Below the pieces are notes generated by a model, which was given only the letters and a program-made list of their open reading frames with translations, was not told the origin of the DNA and did not search any database. From positions 1-9,033 of the forward strand of contig JAQSCR010000554.1 in the NCBI GenBank assembly GCA_029945495.1: a stretch of 9,033 nt of DNA, given 5' to 3'. Positions 1-6,345 of the stretch are shown here, piece after piece. Within the stretch, counting starts at the first letter, position 1. Each line of letters opens with the position of its first letter. The translations under genes were made by a program, and so were the position numbers. The stretch is from Pseudolabrys sp. (GTDB lineage Bacteria > Pseudomonadota > Alphaproteobacteria > Rhizobiales > Xanthobacteraceae).

Positions 1-648
1 GGTCCGGCCTAAACCGCGAAAGCCGCCGAGTGCGCCGATTAATTCGCCAAAATCGTCAAACACCGGCTCGAACGCTTCGTGGGCGATCGTCAGGCGCGAG
101 GGCAGGTTAAGGGTCTGCAGTAACCCGGAACTAATCGCGTGGGTGCTTTGATGGCCCCGCGGATAGCTGCGACTGTTGTCCCTAAGAATGGGCAGCAGGT
201 CTTGCGCGAGGTCGGTTTCGTAGAATTGGGCTTTGATCGTCAGAAGGTCGCCGGATTCACTGACGCCGATCGGAATGCCGTCTTTATCGAAGGCGATCAG
301 GCGCTGCATATCCGATGTCTTGGCGACCACGGCCAACAGTTGCTGGATCGTGATGTCGTTGCGTGATGCGAGGGCCTTCGAGATATCGGCGCGCTGGGCA
401 ACCTGGCGCAGACGCAAAGCCACTTCGGATCCGAGGTTCTCGATGCGCGCGCGGGCGAGCTGAGCTTCGCCGTCCAGCCGGTCCGAGAGCTGCTTTGCCG
501 AAAGACGGCCGAGCGCCTCGGCTTGTTCCTTCAGGCCGAGGTCGAGACGCAGTCCGGCCAGGCCACCGATGACCGCAAAGGCGAGGACGCCCGTTGCAAG
601 CACGGTGACGACAAGCCGCATCGCTATCGACGGCAGAAACTTCAACAT
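1..648 (-). CDS. Membrane-anchored sensor-like protein, N-terminal part (cut by window edge)
   Basis: An open frame runs without a stop from an ATG at 648 down to base 1, giving the first 216 residues of a longer protein. The start MLKFLPSIAMRLVV leads straight into one hydrophobic helix (about residues 10-33). A charged, Gln/Arg/Leu-rich, probably helical stretch follows (about 35-90), then a globular part (about 100-216) with segments such as IAFDKDGIPIGV that resemble the beta-sheet part of extracytoplasmic sensor domains (Cache/PAS-like). This layout is usual for the input half of histidine kinases, GGDEF/EAL proteins and chemoreceptors, but the output domain lies outside the window, so the class cannot be named. 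A GGAG at 663-660 sits 11 bases before the ATG and supports the start. It is transcribed divergently from the binding-protein gene at 965, so it could sense or regulate that neighbourhood; that is inference only. Confidence 0.75.
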   Translation of the reverse strand, partial: MLKFLPSIAMRLVVTVLATGVLAFAVIGGLAGLRLDLGLKEQAEALGRLSAKQLSDRLDGEAQLARARIENLGSEVALRLRQVAQRADISKALASRNDITIQQLLAVVAKTSDMQRLIAFDKDGIPIGVSESGDLLTIKAQFYETDLAQDLLPILRDNSRSYPRGHQSTHAISSGLLQTLNLPSRLTIAHEAFEPVFDDFGELIGALGGFRGLGRT

Positions 649-766
649 CGCGCTTTTGGCTCCGAACAGATCATTTCCTGGTCTTCGGCGTTCGTACGTG
701 GCCTTTACATAAAGTCGCGTGCCGGCGCAGGCAGAGTGGTCAAGCTAAATGAGACCTTAGTTTCAA

Positions 767-780
767 CGGAGAAATCTCCG
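767..780. promoter_or_regulatory. Operator-like inverted repeat CGGAGA-AA-TCTCCG
   Basis: Two perfect 6-base arms (767-772 and 775-780) are separated by two A residues. Ten bases further on, CCGTACGG at 790-797 is a second perfect palindrome. Two symmetric sites this close together in a divergent promoter region could bind dimeric regulators. Short palindromes also arise by chance, so this is a weak call. Confidence 0.25.
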
Positions 781-932
781 GTGAATTTTCCGTACGGGAA
801 TCCGAAGAGTCCCGGTATTTTTGGTGATGGTTATCCGCGAATTGCCAAATGGATCGGTTGCGTTCGATTTTGTTTAGAAGTTGTTTACCATGGAGCCCTC
901 TGTAACGAAGGATTCACGGGGCTGATGGATAG

Positions 933-962
933 TGCATCACCTTTCACAGTCACGGTGATGCA
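933..962 (+). promoter_or_regulatory. 9-bp hairpin over the ribosome binding site of the binding-protein gene
   Basis: TGCATCACC (933-941) is perfectly complementary to GGTGATGCA (954-962), with a 12-base loop between them. The 3' arm ends two bases before the ATG at 965 and contains GGTGA (954-958), the only plausible Shine-Dalgarno sequence for that gene. If the transcript includes this region, the stem would hide the ribosome binding site. The same symmetry could instead be a DNA operator. A perfect 9-bp repeat placed exactly here is unlikely to be trivial, but its function is inferred. Confidence 0.45.
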
Positions 963-964
963 TT

Positions 965-1780
965 ATGCAACGCGTTCGCTCTTTTGGATTGGGTTCCGGC
1001 GTTGCTTTCGTGCTGACATTGGCCCTGGCGATGACCTCGGGCCGCGCCAAGGCGGACGATCTTCAGATTGTCGGCACCGGCGACGGCATCGACCTTTTGC
1101 GGGCGCTGAGCAGTGACTTCATGCAACAGAACAAATCAACGCGCGTGGAGGTTCCCGCGAGCATCGGGTCCGGTGGCGGCATTGCGACGGTCGGCGCGGG
1201 CAAGGCGGTTCTCGGCCGGGTCGCCCGCAAATTGACCGCGACCGAAGTCGCGTCCGGCCTCGTTTATGTGCCGTTTGCGCGCCTGCCGTCGGCATTTTTC
1301 GTGCATCCGGGAACCGGCGTGATGGCGCTGACCAGCGATCAACTCGCTGACATTTATGCCGGGCGTGTGACGAAATGGTCGCAGCTAGGCGGCGCAGATC
1401 TTCCGATCAAGGTCGTTCGCCGTGAGGACTCCGACAGCACGCTGACCGTGCTGCGGGAAATGATGCCCGGCTGGAAGAATCTTCAGATCACCGAGAAATC
1501 GAAGACCGCGACGACGACGCAGGATGCCATCGAGACGGTGGGCGAAGTTGCCGGCGCGATCGGGTTTGGACCCTATTCGGTTACGCTCGAGCCGAGCGTC
1601 TCGATCTTGAAAATCAACGGCCACCACCCGCTCGAATCCGGATATCCGTCGAGCGTGGAATTGGCCCTGATCTACAAGGACGCGACGGTAACGCCGGCGG
1701 CGCGAGCGTTTCTAAAATACGCCAGCGGCGCAGACGCGCGCACCGTGATGGTGCGTCTTGGAAGCGTTCCAGTTCAATAG
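965..1780 (+). CDS. Secreted PstS-like substrate-binding protein, orphan
   Basis: This 271-residue protein begins with a signal peptide: basic MQRVR, a hydrophobic core at about residues 8-25, and a probable cleavage after AKA at residue 30. The mature part of about 241 residues has the hallmarks of the phosphate-type periplasmic binding protein fold: GSGGGI followed by a small-residue loop and RKLTATE, then the segment from LTSDQLADIYAG through WSQLGG to the PIKVVRR strand. The family's usual SGT anion-binding motif appears here as SDST, so the ligand may not be phosphate. No pstC, pstA, pstB or phoU lies nearby, so it is probably not part of a classical Pst uptake system; such orphans can work as sensors' partners or scavengers. 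It converges with the reductase gene at 1815, 34 bases away. The ATG at 965 is chosen for the signal peptide and for GGTGA six bases upstream, which lies inside a hairpin. Confidence 0.85.
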   Translation: MQRVRSFGLGSGVAFVLTLALAMTSGRAKADDLQIVGTGDGIDLLRALSSDFMQQNKSTRVEVPASIGSGGGIATVGAGKAVLGRVARKLTATEVASGLVYVPFARLPSAFFVHPGTGVMALTSDQLADIYAGRVTKWSQLGGADLPIKVVRREDSDSTLTVLREMMPGWKNLQITEKSKTATTTQDAIETVGEVAGAIGFGPYSVTLEPSVSILKINGHHPLESGYPSSVELALIYKDATVTPAARAFLKYASGADARTVMVRLGSVPVQ

Positions 1781-1814
1781 CGGCACCGCCGCCGGACACG
1801 CCCTGCTCGGGCCT

Positions 1815-2957
1815 TTAGCCGCGGCTGCGTGAAGGCTCGTCCTGCGGCGGCGCGGTGCGGCTTATCGCGTTGCCCTGCATGCGCAAGGCGGCTGCCTGCC
1901 GCGATCGGTCTTCGCCCAAAACGGGCTCGTAGGCCGGCGTGGCGGCCGGCCGGACCAGACCGGGCACGGCGTCGGGCCGGCGCAGCATCTGTCGCATGCG
2001 GTCGATCATCGAGAGCTTTTGCACGCCGGGAAGGAACGGATCGGCGTAACAGCGCGCGCGACCGTCGCGCGCATTGGTCTTGATGGCGTCGACCAGGCCC
2101 GGCGGGCCGGCGACATAAACCGTGTCCTCAAGGCCGAGCGACGGCAGATAATGCGTCGGCAGGCCGGCGAGGATCGGCCGAGACGCGCCGATCTGCGTCG
2201 TTGCGATGACATCGCGCACGCCGTCGTCGGTCAGCCATTCAAGCGATTGCCGCATGTAAAGCGATGCGGGATCGCGCGCGCCGGCAATGACGAACAGGTC
2301 ACGGTGCCGCTGCGAACGCCGCGCCTCGGCCGCGACCGACCAGATCGGCGCCCAGCCGGTGCCACCCGAAATAAGAACGATCGGCCCGTCGCCTTCACGC
2401 AGGAAGGCCTGGCCAAATGGCCCGCGCACATGCACGCGATGGCCAATGCCGATCGTCGACCCGATCTGGGTCGAGACCAGCCCGCCAGGATAACGGCGAA
2501 TGTGGAAGACGAGTTCGCGTGGATTCCAGGTGCCGTCCGCCCGCACGGTGGGGCTGAGGTCGCGGCCGGGAAAGCCTGAGAATTTGACGTTGAAATATTG
2601 GCCGGCCCGATAGTCGAATGGCTCGTTCAGCGTCACGACGACTTCGACGACGTCTGGCGCGAGCCTGGCGATTTCGGCGACCTCGCCGGACCGTTTGGCA
2701 ATGCGCGGCACCTCGTCGAATTCGATCTCGGCGTCGCCGTCGATCGTGGCCGTGCAGGCCAGCACCGTGCGCCCGTCGCCGGTGCCCTGATCGTCGACAT
2801 TACCGGCAACCACCGTGACCCGGCAGGTTTCACACTGGCCGGAGCAGCAATCGTGGGGAATGACCGTCCAGCCGCCAAGCGCGGCATCGACAAGCGTTTC
2901 GCCGACATTTGCTTTGATGGCGTGGCCGTTAACAATCAAATTGCAGGTCGATGCCAT
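1815..2957 (-). CDS. [2Fe-2S] ferredoxin / FAD / NAD(P)H oxidoreductase
   Basis: A 380-residue cytoplasmic electron-transfer protein with no signal peptide. Residues 1-85 form a plant-type [2Fe-2S] ferredoxin domain with ligands C37, C42, C45 and C68. Residues of about 88-190 are the FAD-binding barrel (RAGQYFNV at 117-124; the flavin motif reads R132-D-L-S135 followed by PT). Residues of about 192-300 are the nucleotide domain, with SGGTGWAP at 197-204 and VAGPPG at 282-287. This order matches the reductase components of phenol- and aromatic-ring oxygenases, which pass electrons from NAD(P)H through FAD to an iron-sulfur centre. The usual Tyr of RxYS is Leu here. About 70 low-complexity residues follow the family's usual end. 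It is the second gene of an operon: the cytochrome gene ends 15 bases upstream, and a good GGAG (2970-2967) lies nine bases before the ATG. No oxygenase is nearby, so its acceptor is probably the membrane cytochrome; this is inference. Confidence 0.9.
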   Translation of the reverse strand: MASTCNLIVNGHAIKANVGETLVDAALGGWTVIPHDCCSGQCETCRVTVVAGNVDDQGTGDGRTVLACTATIDGDAEIEFDEVPRIAKRSGEVAEIARLAPDVVEVVVTLNEPFDYRAGQYFNVKFSGFPGRDLSPTVRADGTWNPRELVFHIRRYPGGLVSTQIGSTIGIGHRVHVRGPFGQAFLREGDGPIVLISGGTGWAPIWSVAAEARRSQRHRDLFVIAGARDPASLYMRQSLEWLTDDGVRDVIATTQIGASRPILAGLPTHYLPSLGLEDTVYVAGPPGLVDAIKTNARDGRARCYADPFLPGVQKLSMIDRMRQMLRRPDAVPGLVRPAATPAYEPVLGEDRSRQAAALRMQGNAISRTAPPQDEPSRSRG

Positions 2958-2972
2958 AACAACGAACTCCGG

Positions 2973-4760
2973 CTATTCCTGTACGACGAGGCGCATCGGC
3001 CTCGGGTGACGCGTGTGCCGCGTCTGCGTATGATCAAAGACCGAGACCCAGATGTAGAGGTCTTTGCCGACGATGAAATCCTGATCGTATTTGCTGCCGG
3101 TCGTCAGATTGCGCTCGGCAACAAGGGTCCAGTGCCCGTTCTGCCAATGCGCGGCGGCTCTCAGGTCGTTGCGGTCGCCGCTGTATTTGCCGAGGTGCAT
3201 CACGCCGGGGATGATCGTGCCGAGAGGAATCTTCGCATCCATTTCGGCAGAATACGGCACGCTGTCTTCTTCCGTCATCCACCAACGCGAACCGTCGTCG
3301 ACGCTTGCGTCCGGACTCGGATCCCAGTGCCCCATGGCCTTCTGCAACGCGGCCAGATCCTTTGGCAATCGCTTGATGTGAACCGGCTGCTCGGGGCCGC
3401 GATATTCGGCCGGCCGCAATGCCTCGAAATTGTAGACGTAGTAGGCGTTGCCCGGATCGCCCCAATAGCCCGCCTGATAACGCGCCAACTTGGAGGCTTC
3501 GTCCGGCGTCGGATCCCGCGGCGGGCCGATATACATGTCGTCGAAATGGCCGTTCAGGCCGCCGCGCGACGGCTTCCATTGCCACATGTCGACCATGTGA
3601 CCGTCGGTATAATGAAGGCCGCGGCCATTGCGTGAGCCGGGCTCATTCGCGATCGGCTTGGTGCCGAAGTGAGCGACGCCGCCCGAACCGAACGCGGCGG
3701 AGGTGGAAAAGATGACCGCGAATTTGTCTTCATAAAAATCGGTAACGTCGTCGATGTAGGGATTGTTGCCGATGTGGTGCCAGCCATCGGCTTTCTTCAC
3801 GAGCGGCAGGCGCCGCACCGATCGGGAGGGGTCTTCCCACCGAAAGGCGAAATACGCTTTCTTGTCGTCGCGAATGGTGCGGATTTCGACAAGGGATTCA
3901 CCCGTTCCACTCAGGTTGATACCTTGTGTGGTGCGGATAAAAACCGGGCGCGCGTTAGCCCACGCCGGATCGTCGAGCAGCGCCTCCAGCTTGGGCGCGA
4001 CAGTGATGCGGCGCATGACGAGCGTGTCGCGAGTGATCCAGTCGAAGCCGGCAATCGCCGCGACGACGGCGAGGCCCGAAGCCACGCCAATCAAAAGCGG
4101 GCGCGGCCGCATCGCCTTCGTGGCGATGAGTTTCACTGGTCGGACGATGCGCAGCAACTGCCAGATGCCGCCCATCAGATAATGCGACGTCACGTGGACG
4201 AAGATGTAGCCAAGTGCGACGAAGGCCGCAGTCGAGTGAATGTAGATAACCCAGCCGCCATAGCCGAGATAAAGGGCAATGCCGGTACCGGTCAGAATGA
4301 TGACCAGCGTAAACAACAGCCAATGCAGCGCCACATTGAGCGCGGCGAACCGCAGTTTGTTGACCACCGGCAGCAGCAGCACCTTGAGCCGCTTGGGAGC
4401 CGCGCGGCGCGACAGCGCGCTGCGGCGCATATAGAGGAAATAGCTGGCGCCACAGAAGAACAAGGTGAGGCCGGCGAAAAAATGCCATGACCAGATCTCG
4501 CCCTGCGGCAGGATCGGCGTCATCCACTTGGAAATGACCGATTCCGGATTGTCGGAGGCGATGCGAATGCCGGTAAAGAGGCTGATCAGAAATGTGATCG
4601 CGGTCGTCCAGTGCAAGAGGACGGTACCGACGTCGCTGCGCGGCGATTTCGGCAATTGCGATTGGCGCGCGGCATTGTCCGCGAGAGCCGCTTGCGGGCC
4701 TGTCGCTTTCGTCTCCGACAGCGGCGTCCGGGAAGATATGCTCGGCGTTAATTCAGACAT
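2973..4760 (-). CDS. Cytochrome b561-type membrane domain fused to ethylbenzene-dehydrogenase-type haem domain
   Basis: This 595-residue protein has three parts. Residues 1-45 are a Ser/Thr/Pro-rich cytoplasmic tail. Residues of about 46-240 hold five hydrophobic helices (about 47-67, 92-111, 140-163, 170-195, 221-239) with His residues H50, H93, H146, H175, H189 and H193 as candidate haem b ligands, as in b561/hydrogenase cytochrome b proteins. Basic loops after helices 2 and 4 put the N-terminus inside and the C-terminal domain in the periplasm. Residues of about 250-595 resemble the haem-binding subunit of ethylbenzene dehydrogenase and related DMSO-reductase-family enzymes: DDPAWANA near 263, AYFAFRWEDPS at 302-312, YEDKFAVIFS at 343-352 and VDMWQWK at 390-396. 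The likely role is electron transfer between the membrane and a periplasmic haem. No molybdenum or iron-sulfur subunit genes are visible, so it is not a standard ethylbenzene dehydrogenase. It is the first gene of an operon with the reductase at 2957; the start is supported by GGGGGA (4769-4764) just upstream. Confidence 0.85.
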   Translation of the reverse strand: MSELTPSISSRTPLSETKATGPQAALADNAARQSQLPKSPRSDVGTVLLHWTTAITFLISLFTGIRIASDNPESVISKWMTPILPQGEIWSWHFFAGLTLFFCGASYFLYMRRSALSRRAAPKRLKVLLLPVVNKLRFAALNVALHWLLFTLVIILTGTGIALYLGYGGWVIYIHSTAAFVALGYIFVHVTSHYLMGGIWQLLRIVRPVKLIATKAMRPRPLLIGVASGLAVVAAIAGFDWITRDTLVMRRITVAPKLEALLDDPAWANARPVFIRTTQGINLSGTGESLVEIRTIRDDKKAYFAFRWEDPSRSVRRLPLVKKADGWHHIGNNPYIDDVTDFYEDKFAVIFSTSAAFGSGGVAHFGTKPIANEPGSRNGRGLHYTDGHMVDMWQWKPSRGGLNGHFDDMYIGPPRDPTPDEASKLARYQAGYWGDPGNAYYVYNFEALRPAEYRGPEQPVHIKRLPKDLAALQKAMGHWDPSPDASVDDGSRWWMTEEDSVPYSAEMDAKIPLGTIIPGVMHLGKYSGDRNDLRAAAHWQNGHWTLVAERNLTTGSKYDQDFIVGKDLYIWVSVFDHTQTRHTRHPRPMRLVVQE

Positions 4761-4842
4761 CTGTCCCCCGTCCGGCTGGCGATCAGTTTCGGATTAACGG
4801 CGGTTACAATCAAACAATTCGCAGAATGTTGCTAACTTATGA

Positions 4843-4853
4843 TTAACCGTTAA
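4843..4853. promoter_or_regulatory. Palindrome TTAAC-C-GTTAA upstream of the cytochrome operon
   Basis: Two perfect 5-base arms flank a central C. The 3' half (CCGTTAA, 4847-4853) is also the inverse of TTAACGG at 4794-4800, making a larger inverted repeat spaced by 46 bases across the AT-rich stretch that should contain the promoter of the minus-strand operon starting at 4760. The layout is what a repressor or activator with paired sites would use. No known operator is identified with confidence, and I could not assign -35/-10 boxes. Confidence 0.3.
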
Positions 4854-4869
4854 GGGCCTGTGCCGCAGT

Positions 4870-5324
4870 TCCATATTGTCTGAATTCATTGAATTTACGA
4901 TGAAATCGGGGTTCCCGTCCGCCGTGGAAACTTGTCCGCACTACCTCGCGCACGATGAGGATTGGCGGAGCGGCGATATCGGCAAGATCAACCCGCCGCT
5001 GCGCAGCTAGGATTGCGATGTGCTCTGGCAGGGGATTGCCTACGGGCATGTCGATATCATCGGCACCGACCACATCCACCGCGACAACACGAGCAAGGCA
5101 GGGTCGGTCTGGGATGCTTTGCCGGGATGTCCCGGTCTCGAAACTATGTTGCCAGTGATGTTGACGGAATGGCATCACAAGCGTGGCATTTCGCTCAAGC
5201 CGATCGCGCGCTAGTTCGATGGTCGAAGCCCGCCGCACTTGCAAGGGGCGTGAAACTCGGGCTATCCGGGGCCGGCGGGCGCGCCGCTTCGGGGCCGAAA
5301 AGCTGGAACGGAGCCAATTGTTAA
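4870..5324 (+). pseudogene. Decayed 3' remnant of a dihydroorotase/hydantoinase-family amidohydrolase
   Basis: In the plus frame that contains codon 4921-4923, the translation reads as the C-terminal third of a cyclic amidohydrolase: ETCPHYL (from 4927), then GKINPPLRS, an in-frame TAG at 5008-5010, DVLWQGIAYGHVDIIGTDH (the GTDH carries a metal-binding Asp in the family), then PGCPGLETMLPVMLTE and RGISLKPIAR before a TAG at 5212-5214. The next conserved-looking stretch (LVRWSKPAALARGV) continues in a different frame, suggesting a frameshift near 5208; that frame ends at TAA 5322-5324. Intact relatives are around 450 residues, so roughly the first two thirds, including the HxH metal site, are gone. 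The left boundary is uncertain: likeness fades upstream of about 4880, and a TGA closes the frame at 4840-4842. The subfamily (dihydroorotase-like, hydantoinase or allantoinase) cannot be fixed. An antisense frame over this stretch has no protein-family character. Confidence 0.8.
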
Positions 5325-5344
5325 CCACGAACCTGTGCCAGCGG

Positions 5345-5373
5345 TTCACGCCGCCCTCAGTGTGGGCTATTCT
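5345..5373 (+). promoter_or_regulatory. Candidate sigma-70-type promoter for the rlpA gene
   Basis: TTCACG (5345-5350) and TATTCT (5368-5373) are separated by 17 bases and lie about 30 bases before the ATG at 5404. Each box matches the housekeeping consensus in four of six positions. The placement is good, but the boxes are only moderate, and alphaproteobacterial promoters are hard to call by eye. Confidence 0.3.
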
Positions 5374-5403
5374 TGGTAAACGCCAATCGGGGATCGGTTA
5401 TTG

Positions 5404-6345
5404 ATGAGCGGACGGGGGGACAATAGCCGCTTGAGTCTGCTCGCGCGCCTCGCGGCCGTCGCCGCAGGATCGCTGGTGCTGGCCAACTGTTCCGGCGGGC
5501 CGGGCAGGCTCGACCCCAAATATGGCGTCTCCGCCAGCGCCCGCGTCGTCGAGCCCGGCCAGCCTGTGCCCAAAGGCGGCGGCGTCTATCGCGTCGGCAA
5601 GCCCTATCAGGTCGCCGGCCGCACCTACGTTCCAGAAGAGGAGCCGGGATACAAAGCCGAGGGCTTTGCCTCCTGGTACGGCGACGATTTCCACGGCCGC
5701 TATACCGCCAATGGCGAAGTCTTCGACATGAATTCGATTTCGGCGGCGCATCCGACCATGCCGCTGCCGTCCTATGCGCGCGTCACCAATCTGCGCAACC
5801 ACAAATCGATCATCGTCCGGGTCAACGATCGCGGCCCCTATGTCGGCAATCGCGTCATCGACCTGTCGGTCAAGACCGCCAAGCTTCTGGAGTTCTACGG
5901 GCAGGGCGTCGCCAAAGTGAAGGTCGAATATGTCGGCCGCGCGCCCTTGGCCGGGTCCGACGACCGCAAGCTGGTGGCGACCTTGCGCGACGGCAATTCG
6001 CCGGTGAACGACAAGGTTCTGGTCGCCTCCAACAAGGCTTTCGTGCCGGCTTATTTCGACTCGCGGCCGATGACCGAAGTGCCGCGCCCGCCGGAACGGC
6101 CGTTCCGGGTGGACGGCGCCCACCAGGTCGCCAGCCATGAGCCGGAGGCTGACGAAACGCCGGCCGCCGAACCGGCAGCGCCGGCGCGGCCGCGCCTGGC
6201 GGACGCTATCGTGCGGGAGCCGGTCGCCCCGGCAAGGTCAATCCAGACCGCCCCACGCAGTCCGGCAGTTTCGCCGGTATCGGCCTACGCGCCGACCCGC
6301 TATGATGCCCCGGCGGGATTCATGAGCGGTCGCGGCCTTTACTGA
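5404..6345 (+). CDS. rlpA: RlpA-like lipoprotein (double-psi beta-barrel, septal lytic transglycosylase family)
   Basis: RlpA-family proteins are outer-membrane lipoproteins that bind or cleave peptidoglycan strands lacking stem peptides, often at the division site. This one has 313 residues. A lipoprotein-type signal peptide ends in LVLANC with lipidated C29; Asn just before the Cys is unusual. A linker follows, then the double-psi beta-barrel at about 86-185: FASWYGDDFHGRYTANGE, FDM, SAAH, VTNL and VNDRGPY. The conserved polar residues E105, D108, H116 and D142 match those considered catalytic in active relatives, so activity is plausible. The rest (about 215-313) is rich in Pro, Ala and Arg; the C-terminal SPOR domain of Escherichia coli RlpA is absent. 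The ATG at 5404 is preferred over TTG at 5401; GGGGA at 5389-5393 fits either. It is followed by the carboxypeptidase gene 83 bases downstream, consistent with a peptidoglycan-related pair. Confidence 0.9.
   Translation: MSGRGDNSRLSLLARLAAVAAGSLVLANCSGGPGRLDPKYGVSASARVVEPGQPVPKGGGVYRVGKPYQVAGRTYVPEEEPGYKAEGFASWYGDDFHGRYTANGEVFDMNSISAAHPTMPLPSYARVTNLRNHKSIIVRVNDRGPYVGNRVIDLSVKTAKLLEFYGQGVAKVKVEYVGRAPLAGSDDRKLVATLRDGNSPVNDKVLVASNKAFVPAYFDSRPMTEVPRPPERPFRVDGAHQVASHEPEADETPAAEPAAPARPRLADAIVREPVAPARSIQTAPRSPAVSPVSAYAPTRYDAPAGFMSGRGLY

Larger units (their letters stand above)
649..964. promoter_or_regulatory. Divergent intergenic region between sensor gene and binding-protein gene
   Basis: This 316-base region has no convincing gene: the frames crossing it show no protein-family character, and it is more AT-rich than its flanks. 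It must hold the promoters for the minus-strand sensor gene and the plus-strand binding-protein gene. Three inverted repeats are visible (767-780, 790-797 and 933-962, the first and last listed separately). I could not pick a convincing -35/-10 pair in either direction; TTGACC on the minus strand near 742-737 has no good -10 partner at the usual distance. Confidence 0.6.

Noticed and set aside
523..1116. Plus-strand open frame of 197 codons crossing the divergent intergenic region
   Set aside because: It overlaps the sensor gene on the opposite strand and runs out of frame into the binding-protein gene; no family character or signal.
1800..1812. Possible terminator GCCC-TGCTC-GGGC between the convergent genes
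   Set aside because: Only four base pairs and a short T run (TTT); too weak to call, although a terminator is expected somewhere in this 34-base gap.
2598..3635. Long plus-strand open frame (345 codons) opposite the reductase and cytochrome genes
   Set aside because: It lies antisense to two well-supported genes, and its translation is Arg/Ala/Val-rich with no family motifs; such frames are common opposite GC-rich genes.
3669..4490. Plus-strand open frame of 273 codons
   Set aside because: Antisense shadow of the cytochrome gene, with a highly charged low-complexity translation and no recognisable domain.
5318..5330. TTAACCA-like CtrA half-site upstream of rlpA
   Set aside because: Only a single half-site is present with no properly spaced partner; short motifs of this kind occur by chance.
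4843..5349. Minus-strand open frame of 168 codons in the stretch between the cytochrome operon and rlpA
   Set aside because: The opposite strand carries clear amidohydrolase motifs across the same bases, while this translation resembles no protein family.
5215..5403. tRNA gene upstream of rlpA
   Set aside because: I looked for one because some relatives may carry tRNAs near this block, but found no cloverleaf, T-loop GTTCRA context or CCA-adjacent acceptor stem.
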